A stretch of DNA of 64,000 nt from Polyodon spathula (GCF_017654505.1 NC_054559.1:4640281-4704280), one strand, 5' to 3'. Numbered from the stretch's first letter, positions 1-12,800 are shown. Translations and numbers: made by a program. Notes: a model not told the origin generated them from the letters alone.

Positions 1-63
1 ATTCAAGTGTTAAATGTTGGGTGTATCTATTGCAGATGGTATCCTTCGATTGTCACCTGACCA

Positions 64-69
<6 letters not shown>

Positions 70-153
<84 letters not shown>
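70..153. repeat. (TA)n then (CA)n microsatellite
   Basis: A pure TA tract of more than 60 bases runs into a short CA tract. It creates a spurious open frame of alternating Tyr-Ile, which is not a gene. Confidence 0.95.
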
Positions 154-1191
154 CAAGATACAGTTTTGAAAAACTAGACAGGGTCCAAGAAGTTATTAAA
201 CGCATAATGCATTGTTTATTTTATTTTTTAATGGTGATAACACAACCTAATCTGTTACTCTGCAGTTAACTTGCTGAAGTCAGAAGGTCCACATTCTTCT
301 GCGAAGCTTGCAAAGTTGTGCAAAGCACAATCCCTACGAAAGCAATGTAAAAGGAGCATGCAAGAACCAGCTTTTATAAAGATGCATTTGTGAAGAACTT
401 CCTCATCAGTAAAAAGAAAGTTATACTTACAACAACTAAGCCGGAGTTGGAGAAATAGCTTGAAAAGACATAAGCTGAAGAACATCCTTACAGGATGGAA
501 AGAGGCTCTTCACCAGTGTTTCTTCACTTGGTGTTATGAACAACTACTGTGCTTGGCATTAGCACTGGAAGAACAGCGTAATAAGATAAACAGCTCACTG
601 CCAATATCAGCAATACCTTGCACACAGAGAACTGCAGCATTCCTCCATCCAGGAGAGCAACCAACAGGCTTCTCAGAGATACTGGATTCAGTGAACATGA
701 ATTGCAGCATTGAAGGCTCTATCCGAAGAGGCAGAGAGAAGTAGAAAAGCCTAAGACGGGAGGTGCCCCATCCAACCCATTCCAGACGGTTGCCATGCTG
801 GGGCTCTAGGGAGGCAGCAAATAGGCTGATCCCTGGAGCCAGCATTACACTTCAGCCAGTGGAAAGGCACAGGAGGATCATATACTACAGTGAAGCTACA
901 TCTTGGTTGGTCCCCACGACTACTATGTAATTTGATCTTGGTGAAACCTGGGAAAATCACAAATGACAGCTACTCTCATGTAATAAAAATCTCTGCTATT
1001 AACTTGCTAAGCACACTGTACAGTTACTGGGACAAAAAAATAAGGTTTAACTGGGACAATCCCAGTTTTTCCGGGACTTCTGGTAAGCCTTCATAGTCCT
1101 ATTGTAGCAATACAAAATACATAATTTTTGCATTTATTCCTTGGCTATACAGTAAAATCTAATGTTTAAGAATTTAAACATTATGCAACAT
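154..1191. other. No gene or recognised element
   Basis: No conserved protein, RNA gene or complete transposon is recognised. The part from about 720 to 935 is more GC-rich than its surroundings and may be an old interspersed repeat, but I cannot name it. Confidence 0.5.
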
Positions 1192-1325
1192 TGTGACAGA
1201 GTAGTAGCATCACCGTGCAGGCTGGCTACGGACAGGAATTAGACCCAGAGACCGAAAACTGCAATTTTAAAGTGCTGTTACACACTTTATTAACCAAACT
1301 AACACAAAACACAGAAACAGATAAA
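1192..1325 (-). repeat. LTR-like end fragment abutting a Tc1 relic
   Basis: The segment starts TGTGACAGAG and carries a TTTATTAACC stretch (a minus-strand AATAAA). This resembles the 3' end of the solo LTRs seen elsewhere in the window in minus orientation. It runs directly into truncated Tc1 transposase sequence, so its other end is missing. Confidence 0.3.
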
Positions 1326-2458
1326 CACTGTTGGTCAGTCTCTCACATCGGTTTTGAGGAATTTTGGCCCATTCCTTCTTACAGAACTGCTTCAACTCGG
1401 TAACATTTGAGGGCTTCCTTGCATGGACAGCTCGCTTCAGGTCCTGCCACAACATTTCAGTAGGGTTTAGGTCTGGACTTTGACTAGGCCATTCCAAAAC
1501 ATGGAATTTCTTCTTCAGCCATTCTTTTGTAGCTCTGCTTGTATGTTTAGGATCATTGTCTTGCTGCGTGACCACTTTCAGTTCAGCTTCAGCTCACGGA
1601 CGGGTGGCCTGACATTCTCCTCTAGAATCTTTTGATACAATGCAGAATTCATGGTTGTGTCAATGATGTCAAGCTGTCCAGGTCCTGAGGCAGCAAAGCA
1701 GCCCCAAGCCATCACACTCCAACCACCATGCTTAACAGTTGGGATGATGTTCTGCTGTTCTAATGCAGTGTTTGGTTTTCGCCAAACATAATGTTTCTCA
1801 TTGAGGCCAAAAAGTTCTACCTTTGACTTGTCTGTCCAGAGAACATTGTTCCAGAAGTCTTGTGGATCATCTATGTTCTCTTTGGTTAACTTCAGTTGGG
1901 CAGCAATGTTCTTTTTAGAGAGCAGTGGTTTCCTCCTGGCTATCCTGCCATGAACATGATTCTTGTTTAGTCTTATTCTGATAGTTGAGTCATGAACACT
2001 CACATTAGCCAAGGCGAGAGTGGCCTGCAGATCCTTGGATATTGTTCTGGGGTTTTTTGTGACTTCCTTGATGATTTTCCTGTTTGTTCTTGGATAGATT
2101 TTGGTAGAACGACTGCTTCTGGGTAGAGTGACCGTGGTCCTGAACTTTCTCCATTTGTCTGACAGTGGGTTGGTGGAGCTCCAAATCCTCACAAATGGTT
2201 TCGTAACCCTTTCTAGACTAATGAGCATCAATAACAGTTTTTCTGAGGTCCTCAGTTGTTTCTTTTGATCGTGGCATGATGTGTTTCCACACACCTGTAT
2301 GGTGAAGACCAAACTCACAAAGTTTCTGATCTTTATATAGGATGGGGCCTCCCAAACTCAACCCTGAAGATCTACCTAATTATTTAAACACTAGATTCTA
2401 ATTAGTCCCTTAATTGAGCTGATAAAACCAGGGGTTCACAAACGTTTTCTCGGCACTG
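1326..2458 (-). mobile_element. Tc1/mariner relic with frameshifted transposase
   Basis: The minus strand encodes a Tc1-type transposase in two frames. The frame 2318-1578 holds the N-terminal and central part, with catalytic LWTDKSK and the PTVKHGGWSVMAWGCF block. The frame 1575-1267 holds [16 protein letters not shown] and [15 protein letters not shown], giving the second Asp and the Glu of the DD34E triad. A frameshift near 1577 separates them. One terminal repeat survives at 2421-2458, reading CAGTGCCGAGAAAACG on the minus strand. The C-terminus and 3' terminal repeat are lost at about 1326, where an LTR-like fragment begins. The element is dead. Confidence 0.88.
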
Positions 2459-2976
2459 TGTGTGTGTCTGTATATATATATATATAGACATACACTGCCC
2501 TACTATTGTGGGGCTGTCATAATAGTTGCACGTACAGCATTCTACCCATTAAGAAAAAAATGACGATAGGAATTGTATTTCAATCCCATTGCACTGAAGC
2601 AGGGCTCCAGTATACAACACGCTTGGGGTTTCTCACCATTTAAACACTCAGCAAAGCTGATTCATTCATTCAAATTCATTCAAAACCAAAACAGCATTTG
2701 CTCCAGTGCAAGGTTTGCACCACTTGAAATAAAACAAAGAATCGGCATACAAATACAAAATATAAGCAAATAAGCCATATTTTCCCCAAAAGGAATAAAC
2801 AGCTAATGCATAACAATGGTATCTTTCACCCCCATTCCAGCCGACAGTTGCAAAATCTAAATAGTAAAAAAAGTTACTTTGTCACTGTCAGTTGCCTACA
2901 TCCCCTCATGATCAAATTATTGCAATGTTGTTTAAGTTTAGAAACAAACGTCTCTTATCTTCCATCACAACTCCTC
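2459..2976. other. No gene; short (TA)n near 2473
   Basis: Nothing recognised apart from a short TA/TG-rich tract immediately after the Tc1 end. Confidence 0.5.
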
Positions 2977-2978
2977 TA

Positions 2979-3118
2979 CAGTGCCTATAGAAGGATTCAC
3001 CCCCTTGGACATTTTCACAGTTTGTTGTGTTACAACCTGAAATCTTGATGCATTTAAATGGGATTTTTTTTCCTTTGATTTACACAACCTACTCAACACT
3101 TTCAATACGTGAAAAAAT

Positions 3119-3153
<35 letters not shown>

Positions 3154-4618
3154 AAAAACAGATCAATTAAAAATAAAAACCTGAAAAGTCTTCATTAGGT
3201 AACTATTGACTCCCTTTGCTATGACACTCCTAAATAAGCTCAGGTGCAACCAATTAACTTCAGAATTCACACAATAAGTTAAATGGAGTCCATCTGTGTG
3301 CAATAAAACTGGTTCACATGATTTCAGATTAAATACACCTGTCTTTGTAAGATCCCACAGTTGGGTAGTACATTCAAAGCAAAGATACTACTATGAAGGC
3401 CATGGAGCTTCAAAACAAGTCAGGGATAAAGTTGTAGAAAGGCACAGATCACGGGAGGGGTATAAAAAGATTTCAAAGGCATTGACTATCCCTTGGAGCA
3501 TAGTCAAGTCGATCATTAAGAAATGAAAGGTATACGGCACCACCCAGAATCTGCTTAGAGGAGGCCGTCCTCCCAAACTGAGCAGCCGGGTAAGAAGGGC
3601 ATTGGTCAGAGAAGACACCAAGGGGCCAATGACAACTTTGAAAGACCTACAGCGTTCCATGGCTGAGATGGGGGAAACTGTCCACGTTTCAACAATAGCT
3701 GAGGTACTCCACAAATCTGGCCTGTATGGAATAGTGGCAAGAAGGAAACAATTTCTGAAAAAAAAAGCCCATGTAAAATCCTGCTTGGAATTTGTAAAAA
3801 GGCATGTGGGATACTCTGAAAAGATGTGACAAAAGATTCTGTGTTCCGCTGAAACAAAAATTGAACTATTTGACCTAAATGCAAAGTGTTGCTTCTGGCG
3901 CAAACCCAACACAGCACACCACCCAGGTGCCTACTGTGAGGCATGGTGGTGGCAGCATCCTGCAATGGGGATGCTTTTCATCAGCAGGGACTGGGAAGCT
4001 TGTCAGGGCAGAGGGCAAAATGGATGGAGCTAAATACAGGCAAATCCTTGAGGAAAACCTGCTTCAGTCTGCAAAAGACCTAAGACTGGGACAGAGGTTT
4101 ACCTTTCAGCAGGACAATGACCCCAAAAAGCACACAGCCAAATCGATACTGGAGTGGCTTAAAAACAATAAAGTGAATGTCCTAGAGTGGCCCAGTCAAA
4201 GCCTGGACTTGAATCCGATTGAGAATCTGTGGCAAGACTTGAAGATTGCTGTCCACCAACGATCCCCATCCAACTTGACAGAACTTGAACAATTTTGCCA
4301 AGAAGAATGGGTGAATATTGCACAATCCAGATGTGCAAACCTGGTAGAGACTTATCCCAAAAGACTCACAGCTGTAATTGCTGCCAAAGGTTGTTCTACC
4401 AAGTATTGACTCGGGGGGTGAATACTTATCTAACCAAGACATTTCAGTTTTTTTTATTTTCATTAACTGTTGTTTCACAATAGAAAATCTTGCCTCTTCA
4501 AAGTTTTGAGTAGCTTGTATAAATCAAAGGAAAAAAAATCCCATTTAAATGCATCGAGATTTCAGGTTGTAACACAAACTGTGAAAACGTCCAAGGGGGG
4601 TAGATACTATAGGCACTG
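2979..4618 (+). mobile_element. Full-length but inactive Tc1/mariner element with TA target duplications
   Basis: The element is 1,640 bp, bounded by TA at 2977-2978 and 4619-4620. Inverted terminal repeats of about 100 bp start CAGTGCCTATAG at each end. The plus strand carries a degraded transposase in three open stretches: 3296-3526 (helix-turn-helix region ending in VKSIIKK and a stop), 3602-3829, and 3879-4409. The last contains PTVRHGGGSILQWGCFSSAG, QQDNDPKKHTAK and NPIENLWQDLK, and ends AAKGCSTKY, a normal Tc1 C-terminus. The first catalytic Asp is lost: the WSDETKIELF motif reads CSAETKIELF near 3844. A (TG)n tract sits inside the left end. Confidence 0.93.
3119..3150. repeat. (TG)n microsatellite inside Tc1
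   Basis: Uninterrupted TG dinucleotides, located between the left terminal repeat and the transposase relic. Confidence 0.95.
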
Positions 4619-4620
4619 TA

Positions 4621-5019
4621 TAATTTTTGCCCTGAACTGCAGCCTCGGGGCAGCACAGGCCCTGAGTCAGCCTTCTGGATCTGTCTCATAGCTCTTAATG
4701 CCGACTGCCAGTTGACTCAATGTTTTTTTGAGGTTATTTAAGAGTATTTGCCTTCATTTTTATTAACAGGAATTATATATACAATGGAGAAAATGCAGTT
4801 TTGAGGTTCAACGTTTTTTACCATTGTAAGAAATGTAAATAATTATTGGTTGTGAAGAACTGGTCATATTGGGCTTTATTTGTATTAGTTGTAGTGTAGT
4901 TATGACATTGTAAAAGCTTAATTTTAAAAGGTACATAATTAGTATTACAGTCAGTCTGTGCTACCTCCAGGGAGGCAGCTATTGCCAGTGGGTCTGTGCT
5001 GGCTCACTTGCTCTTTAAT
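4621..5019. other. No gene or recognised element
   Basis: AT-rich sequence with no conserved coding frame or repeat that I can name. Confidence 0.5.
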
Positions 5020-5112
5020 ACTATAACAAGGGCATAGCGCAATTCATGGTAAGTGGTTTCATACAGAACTGTAAACCCACAAGAGATATACAACATGATA
5101 GAACAGACACAG

Positions 5113-5144
<32 letters not shown>

Positions 5145-5466
5145 AAAAAGCCGCCCGCATTATCATTAAGGTGAACTACACCACTGCTAAACATAAAATT
5201 GCCCATCAGCCATTACTTTCTGCAGAAACAATTGACCCGCTCCCTTACAGTATTTATAGTTAAGGATAAACACGCTCATTAACATTTACACGTGAAATGC
5301 GGGTTTCCATGCAAAACTGGGTGTGGATTTTCCTGTGTGTTTCATCATTTACACAAGCAAATGAGATTTACCCTATCCCTCTTTGGTCTGATTTACTCAA
5401 GTAATTCTTCCAAACGTGCACGCGCATCGCCATTTCACGTGTAAATTGACCAGCATGGAAACCCAT
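5020..5466. repeat. Dispersed repeat, copy 1 (partner at 36600)
   Basis: This sequence matches 36600-37075 in the same orientation, sharing long stretches such as AACTGTAAACCCACAAGAGA, GCCGCCCGCATTATCA and GCGGGTTTCCATGC. It contains a poly-A run (5113-5142) where copy 2 has a shorter A-rich stretch. Near its right end are two sets of perfect inverted arms: 5284-5299 with 5431-5446, and 5301-5312 (GGGTTTCCATGC) with 5453-5464. No coding frame is present. It is probably a non-autonomous DNA transposon, but the superfamily is not determined. Confidence 0.75.
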
Positions 5467-6282
5467 GATTGTGGCCCTGGTCAAAGAAACAAAAATGCTA
5501 GTTTATCAGCCAATCAGTGTCGCTTGTCACAGTTTCCAAACTACTTCTATGTGCTGTCTTGATGTGGATATGTTTTAAAAGTACAACATTTTGGTGAACA
5601 GCAAATGTATCTAAAAATACCCTGTTACTTGTGTAGAAAAAAATCTCTAAGCCTAGTACACATTTGTAAAACAGTGCATTTGTGAAATGTACCAGTGCTC
5701 ATTTGAATCCCAGTGCACCACTACAATCTTATTCTGCTAGGCAAATGTTATTATTATTAATGTGATTAAATACAGTCATATTTATTGGCCATAACTGTAT
5801 TTAATTTATTTATTAAGAATTGTTATGTTTTATGTATATTTAAAAAAATGGCATCCAATAGTCAGTGCTGTAAGAGTTAAAAAAAGTGAACTCACTGCTT
5901 TATTGTATCTGTTTTCTTTCTTATTTGATTTCCAGAAAATATGGCAAACATGTTTGTTCTGTTTTTTTCAGATTTTAATAATGTGGTTTAATAAAAAATG
6001 AATTTAACTAACTGTGACTTACTTTTTCTTATTTATTTATACTCATTAACACTGTTTTTCATTAAAAAGTCACCACCACAGAATTCTACAGAAAACACTC
6101 TTTTCTCATTACAAATTTTAGGAACCTTTCCTGCGGATTTCCGTGGGGACTATTTAATGTCTGTAAGCACACTAGACACATGGATGCCTACTCTGACTGC
6201 CACTTTGTAGGTAAGTCAGCCAAAGCAATGAGCTATATTATTTTACATTGGAACTTATTTAGGTCAAAAGCCCATGATGATA
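5467..6282. other. No gene or recognised element
   Basis: AT-rich sequence without a conserved frame or recognised repeat. Confidence 0.5.
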
Positions 6283-6665
6283 GGGGCTCCCAAGTGCAAA
6301 TCTGGTAAAGGCACTCCACATGGAGTACAGGATGTGCCTTATAGCCTGGAGGTCGCCAGTTCAAGTCCAGGTTATTCCGCTGGCAAACGTGGACAGGAGC
6401 TCCCAGGTGACAGCACAGAATTGGCCAAATGCCATCCAGTTGGGGGAGGGCTTAGGTCAGCCAGGGTGTCCTCAGCTCAGCATGCACCAGCAACCCCTGT
6501 GGACAGGCCAGAGCTGCATGGTCCTCTGACACTGCACCTCTGAGGTGGCTGTATGGCAGGCCTGCAGTAGTAAAAAGAAGCTGATGGAGGAAAGGTGTGT
6601 CTGTCTCTCCTGAGTCTGCACAGCAGTGGGTTGGATTGAAATAAAAAATTTGGGGAGAAAGTCAG
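6283..6665 (+). repeat. tRNA-derived SINE, copy 1
   Basis: The 5' part resembles a tRNA gene: an A-box-like TGGTAAAGGCAC and a B-box-like AGTTCAAGTCC near 6358. A body follows that is shared, in the opposite orientation, with 42757-43003 (for example GTCCTCAGCT, CTGAGGTGGCTG and GGCCTGCAGT). The tail is A-rich (AATAAAAAATTTGGGGAG). The sequence resembles a SINE I associate with sturgeons and paddlefish, from memory. It is a retroposon and not a functional tRNA. Confidence 0.75.
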
Positions 6666-8362
6666 AAAAATAATTGCTGATTCCAAAAAAATAAAAAAGT
6701 TTGTCATCATGTTGGTGCATATATTTTGCTACATTACCATTGTTATTTAAAATGATAAAACAAATAGGTGTGATATTCAAAAGTAAAGATTTGTTTACAT
6801 GCATGTATTGTAGAGGTGATGGTTTCTATTATCCAGTGGAACAAAAAGCTATACATATGCATGCTTGCTAGTGGAATTACCATGTGATCATGAATTCTGA
6901 TCCTTGTATTCATAATTGCAAGTTCTATCCCAACTTGCACAGCAAAAAGCTCCGTTGTGCACATTTATTTGAAACTACTATTTAGGAGAAACTACAAGTT
7001 ATGTTACTTTGGTTTTTCTCAGATTTTTCTTTGGCTTGAAGTACAACTTTCTACATGAGTATTATAATAAAAGGGTTGATGATCTTATCCTTAACAGCCA
7101 TGTCCTGCAGCATTGCAGGTTAGTGATAGAGTTTTGTAAGTAATTTTGGAACAGAGTATTGATGGCAATACAATTACAACTACATTTCCTGTCATCCTCC
7201 TGCTCTCTGGTAAATCCATCTCAGTAGTTCTGAAAGGTCCATGCAGGTACATGGGAAGCCATCTTGAGGCACGGAATGCAATTTAAAAGTTTAAAAAAGT
7301 GGTCAAAATGTAAAAAAATATATATATTAAAACAATACACACACCTTAAGTAAACAGCTGTAGCAACATATGGGAACATGTAACACAATAAAATAAAATA
7401 AAAAGGTCCTTATGTGCCCTTTCAGCATTGCTTTATTTCAAAGCTTTCAAAATGAGTCACTAGACAACCTCAAAACCTTGGGTTACAGTCTTTATTATTA
7501 TTTTTATGAATTGGTAACAAGAAAAGGCACAGCCACTCAAATGTTGCTTGTTGCGACCTGGGTAAAGAAGTCATCATGAATGCAGTAGAAAACCAAATGT
7601 AAATGTAATGATTAGGTACAAAAGGAAATAAACTGTTGTGTACAATAAACAAATACAATTATAACAGTGAAGCCTTCAGGTGGAACACTCAAAAGAAAAT
7701 ATAGAAAACAAAGTGACATCAGTGTAGAAAGACATATACATGCAATAACTGCAGTGATGAAATGTGGTACATTAATTGTCTTTGCTAACTTGTGATGTTA
7801 GTACTTCTTCCAGATGGAGTATATTGGTTGAACGAGCCAATATTTTGGAACCCAACCCATGAATTACATGATCAAAGTTGTCCATGCGTGGAACAAGGGA
7901 TTTGCAAGCTTACTTGCGTATGCGTGTTCGTGTGTGTGTGTGTGTGTGTGTGTCACAGTTCATGTATAAAATTGGTAAATCTATAAAATAACTGGTATAT
8001 GTGTAGATTTACTAGGTCAGCAGTCAATGTCTAAAATAACTAAGGAGATGGTAGTTCAGCATCTGCTCAGTAGGAACTTCATTTGTAAAGCTACTTTTTA
8101 TGTTATGCCTATGAGAATGTGCCATTAAAGGAGAACTCACTATTTATTAAAGTATTTGTTCTTACATCATTTTAAATAAGGGGGTGTCAAACTATCAGTC
8201 TTTCAATTCAGTGTGCAAGGTCTTTATAGCAACTACACTATACTTCAATAAGGCTCACTCAGTTGTCTTACACTGTTATTTACTTCATTAATTATTATAT
8301 TTTAAAAACATATCAAGCTATAGTGCATTATTGAGTAGTGTGCATTATTTAAGTAGAGCAAA
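6666..8362. other. No gene; (TG)n at 7930-7953
   Basis: No conserved coding frame, RNA or transposon recognised. The TG microsatellite at 7930-7953 is the only repeat of note. Confidence 0.5.
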
Positions 8363-8371
8363 AAAGTTGCA

Positions 8372-8650
8372 TGGGTGGCGCGGTGGTTAGCGCTGCTGCC
8401 TCACAGCTCCAGGGTCCTATGTTCAATTGCAGCTTCAGGGGTCTCTCTGTGTGGAGCTTGCATGTTCTGTCTGTGTTCGCATGGGTTTCCTAAAGACATG
8501 CTGGCTAGGTGGATTGGCCTCTCTTAGTTGCCCTGCGATGGACTGGTGTTCCATCCAGGATGTAGTCCTGCCTTGTGCCCGATGTCTGCTGGGTTATGCT
8601 CTGGCTCACAGCAACCCTCTATAGGATTAAGTAGTTACAGATGATGGATG
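8372..8650 (+). repeat. V-SINE-type retroposon with 9-bp target duplication
   Basis: The element starts GGGTGGCGCGGTGGTTAGCG (tRNA-like A box) with a B-box-like GTTCAATTGC, then the vertebrate V-SINE core (TGTGTGGAGCTTGCATGTTC). It ends in a LINE-like tail with CCCTGCGATGGACTGGTG and GATGGATG. Flanking direct repeats AAAGTTGCA at 8363-8371 and 8651-8659 are identical, marking a fairly complete insertion. Confidence 0.88.
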
Positions 8651-8659
8651 AAAGTTGCA

Positions 8660-10299
8660 CATATTTTCAAATACTTTTTACATTTTGCATTTAAGTGCAT
8701 AAAGCTTTTTTGTTTCCAGTACTGTGAAAAGCATCGACCTGTTTTACAGTGACACGTGGTGGTACATCTTGCTTTTACCAACAGATTCCTCCTGTCAAAG
8801 AGCTGTACACTTTTTATTAAATAGGAATTTAACCCATTGAGACCTAGAGCTCATTTACAAGGGGGTCCTGTCAACAAAGATACAATTAAACAACAAAATA
8901 TCATGTGTGGTACTGTCCTAATCATTTTAGGAGTGCAGATCCTTAATCAGGATCAAAACATTTACATGAAGCCCTAAACAATTTTAAAAACATTTAAAAG
9001 AGAGAGACGATCAAATGTACTTATATCGTGGTTAAAAGAGTTTAAAGTTTTTGGAAGCCAATAGGCAAAGGACATTTTATCCAAACATGTGCCAACCCTT
9101 GGAACGACCAGGTTGTCAGATTTACTCCAGTAAGCATTATACCCATTTACCCTCTCCCAAGCCACCTCTGCTAAATCTGTTGGAATTTTTAAATGTCGAT
9201 CTAACTAGGATTTTCTATGCAAAATAATTATCTTTAGTAGAAATAAATGTTTGTTATTCTTTTTGGGAAACATCACTTGCAATTATATTATTAGACTCAT
9301 TCCACCCGAGCTTTCTGTATTGGTAGTAAATGGATATTCAGGGGAGCCTTGCACCTGTAATATCGCTCATGAAAATATTTTATATTTGAAGATAGAACAG
9401 ACTAAGGGATATTAACATATTTAGTAACCAAGGGATATGAGTCGGGTAAATTGGGCAACAATGCTCCACCCAAGTTTGCCCCAATACTTTTTAGGGGTAT
9501 CATACCCTAAAAGCTACAGTCACTTTATTCACCTATCAAGTATTTTTTTTTTACTGTTTAAAAATTAATATTATCATTAAAATATTCAGTTCCTATTCAA
9601 TTGGTTTATTGCCCTTGGTTATTGTTGCATCTGCATTGTAGAAATTAAACTACAGACTAAAAATGTTTTACTGTTTTTTTTTTTTGGTGAACCATTACAT
9701 CTGCTCTTAATAAGGACAAGATTGTGCCCCTGAAATCTAGATAATAGGTCCCTCAACATGGACTGTAGCGTTAATCCCTGAAATATAGATAAAGAATAGA
9801 TCCCATGAATTGTAAAGTTAGTATTCAAAGTACAGCTTGAGATACTACAGGCATATTTTCCACTTGCGTGATCATATGACTGTTTTTGGGAAACATTTTT
9901 TTTATGAATAAATAGGGCAATTTTGGGATAATTATGATGTTAAATATTTCACAAACAGAATCCAAATGAAACTTAGTGGTATAGTTTTGCATTGACGTGA
10001 TTGTAGCTAGTACAATAAATCCAAAACTCTTGCAGGTTGTGCTCTCCCATTTATTATGTAAGTCTCAAAAAAACATGTTATTATTTTATTTTAAAACATG
10101 ATCTCTGGTACTGCACTTGGTTAAAGTAATCACTGTTTGCAAGCTATACTTTCAGTTAGTGTTGGACTTGCTTGGTCAACTGGAGGGTGAAAGTGACCCG
10201 ACCCCTTAACTGGCTGCTTTCCTGTCACTATCCAGCCAGCTGCTTCCTCTCTTGACTGACCTGCTTTTAGCTAGTAATGTAAATTGAATGCGAGTGGAT
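8660..10299. other. No gene recognised
   Basis: The stretch 8830-9180 may be an old LINE-derived repeat, but I cannot assign it. The rest shows no conserved frame or repeat. Confidence 0.4.
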
Positions 10300-12800
10300 A
10301 CAGATGGGCCAATTGGTGACAAGTGTGGCTGGAATCAACGTCCATGAAAAGGAGTGCTGCGCACTAATTGAGGCGATTTGAGTTGAAATAGCTTCCAGAT
10401 AGACCTTTAATGTAGAGGGGGATTTCCCCTCATCAAACGGTTCCTACAAAAATTGCAGTATAACTGCCATGGGACAGGTCATGGGGTAGGACCCCATGGT
10501 AGGCATGAAGTCTGAAAGTACCCGTACTGGGAATGTGTGGACACTGCTGTGGCATTTTGCAGGGTGTTAATAACCATATTGGTCAGCTCCAGACGGCTCA
10601 ATGCAGCCGTTCAGGGGCCAGACCCAGAGCTGCAGGCTCGATGGGTTGGGATGCCATAAGATCCCCCATGCCTGACTGCATCAGGGCTGTAAACCAGGGC
10701 ATAAATAAAGGGCTACTAACAGCACCTTGGCCTAGTCCTGCCTGATTTTCTCCAGACACAGCAGGTGCACAGCGAGCAATGCAAAGGCATATAACAATTG
10801 CCTCAGCCACTGGTGTGCCAAGACATCTATCGCTAACGGGTCCCCGCCTCTGTTATGGAGAACCAAAGGGGACGGTGGATCTCTTTCTGCTCTCCCAAAT
10901 CTCACCGAAATAAGGCTCACCATCTCGGGGGTGAAGCTTCCACTCTGAGGCTCTGGGAATTCCCCACGAGAGGAGGTCCGCCACCCAGTTTGTCACCCCG
11001 GGCAGATGTACTGTCCACACTGAGAGGAGGTTCACATGTACCCAGAGCAAAAACTTGTGGGCCATGTGATGGAGACGGAGACCTGAGGCCACCCTGGTGG
11101 TTTATATAGACCACCAAGCTTGCTGCAAAAAATTCTGCAAGGCCAGGTAAACTACCTGCAGGTTCAACACTTCCTATGCCCTCCTGCCATTCCTCACAGC
11201 ACCCCTGCCCTTGTGACACTGCCCAACGCTACACTGAGGCACAGATTAGCAAGCTGTTTCCACCACCTGCTGTTGAACTAGGATTGCAGAGGGCGCATGC
11301 GCAGGAGACCCAAAGGTATGGTTTGAGAAGCTGCTGCCAAAAAAGCCCAGAAGTTTCTGGAACGTTACTACTGTCACTCTGTTGAGATGAAAGAGCTCTA
11401 AACAGGTGGCTATTCTCAGCACTCTGCCGTCCGACAGAGTGGACAGCATGTACCTGGACCCCAAGCACACTCCCAGATAGGAGGCTGTCTGAGAAGGCAT
11501 AAACTGGCTCTTCGCATGATTCACTGTAAGACCCAACTGTTGATGGTAGCTGGTGACAAGTTCAGTTTGAGCGTCTGCCTGAGCTGGAGACGGTGCAGAA
11601 ACAAGCCAGTCGTCCAACTAATTGAGAACTCCGATGCCTTTGAGTCTCAACGGAGCCAGGACAGCTTCCATGCACTTTAAAAAGGCACAGGGAGCTAGAG
11701 AGAGACCAAACGGCAAGGCCTGGAACCCCTACACTGTTCCCTGAAAGGAGAATCACAGGTACTTCCTGTGTGCTGGGTTTATGGGGTTGTAGAAATAGGC
11801 ATTTTTGAGGTCCACCGTGTTAAAGAGTCGCCTGGCCTGATTGACGGCAACACCTGTTGCATCGTCAACGTTTTGAATTTCCTTCGGCTCAGACAAGGGT
11901 TGACCTGTCTGAGACCACCATCCAGCATGGGCACCAGGAAATACCTGGAGTAGAACCTTTCATCTAAACGGAGGGAGTTACCAGAATAGATTCTCTTTTG
12001 CAGCAGAGCTGCTACCTCCTGAGACACCACTGCGGCATGTTGCGGGTCCGTGATTGATGCTGGACTCACGCCCCGAAAGGGAGGAGGGCCGTGCCTGAAG
12101 AACTGCAGAGTAGCCGGTTTAAATGGTAGTAAGCACCCAGATGTCCATGGTGCACAGAGGGCATTACTCCAGATGGCTCCCCGAGAAGGGACCCTGGCCT
12201 GTGGTAGCAAACCCGTAGGGCCGCTGCTTGTCTTGTGGCTTGGCATGAGGTTTTTGCCTCTGCGGTGAACAGCTGCATGCCGGTTCTGAATACCTCTGGC
12301 AGCAGACGCAGCTGACTGTGCTGGTTCGAGGCTACTGCGGCCAGGGGTGCCAGTTTGCAGCTTACGCATCGTGGGACCAAAGGTATGCCCCGGTGTAATA
12401 GGGGCATCCAACAGTGGTGCTTTGTCCCCATCAGGCACGCTTGCCTGGGAAAGCAAAGCTGCCTGCATGTGGCTACCAGTGCAGCCAGGTTTCTACCCAC
12501 TGCCTGCCCATTCAGTTTAGACAGAAGGAGCAGGTTCTTATTGATCAGGCGCACCTCATCCAGTTGTTGTGGTGATGGCCTGTGGCTATCAGAGAGGGAC
12601 TGCAACAAACGTAACTGATAGGCTACCAGAATGCTGTTAAAAGATGCTCAGTCATCTGAGACCCAACACTGTTTGCTGGGGCAGATAGCGTCCTTAGACA
12701 GGAGCGCTAAATTAGGCGCCTGTACCAACGCAGCAATAGAAGCCTCCACTGTGGAAACTGGGCCAGGCACAGCTTCTCTGCATTATGCACACAATATAGG
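10300..12800 (-). mobile_element. DIRS-type retrotransposon relic A
   Basis: Read on the minus strand from 12800 down, the order is gag-like end, reverse transcriptase, RNase H, then the start of a tyrosine recombinase, as in DIRS elements. The gag-like block holds LSKLNGQAVGRNLAALV (12608-12450). The RT block holds LDDWLVSAPSPAQADAQ and LGLTVNHAKSQFMPSQ (11617-11246). The RNase H block holds VHLPGVTNWVADLLSWG (11092-10853) and LARCAPAV-type text further down. A recombinase N-terminal region follows below 10530. Many frameshifts are present, and the YLDD box has a stop in place of Tyr (near 11618). It aligns with the plus-strand copy at 47335-51430. Ends are approximate. Confidence 0.85.

Noticed and set aside
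21..269. Open frame with a run of Tyr-Ile repeats
   Set aside because: It is a translated (TA)n microsatellite; the same applies to frames at 28757-29034, 31069-31266 and 38216-38487.
3391..3912. 173-codon minus-strand frame across the Tc1 element
   Set aside because: It is antisense to the Tc1 transposase and has no independent support.
6283..6400. Functional tRNA gene
   Set aside because: A- and B-box-like words exist, but no cloverleaf closes, and a SINE body and A-rich tail follow. A second copy lies at 42757-43003.
10853..12608. Several open frames of 80-230 codons as host genes
   Set aside because: They are pieces of a DIRS-type RT/RNase H on the minus strand and its shadows.
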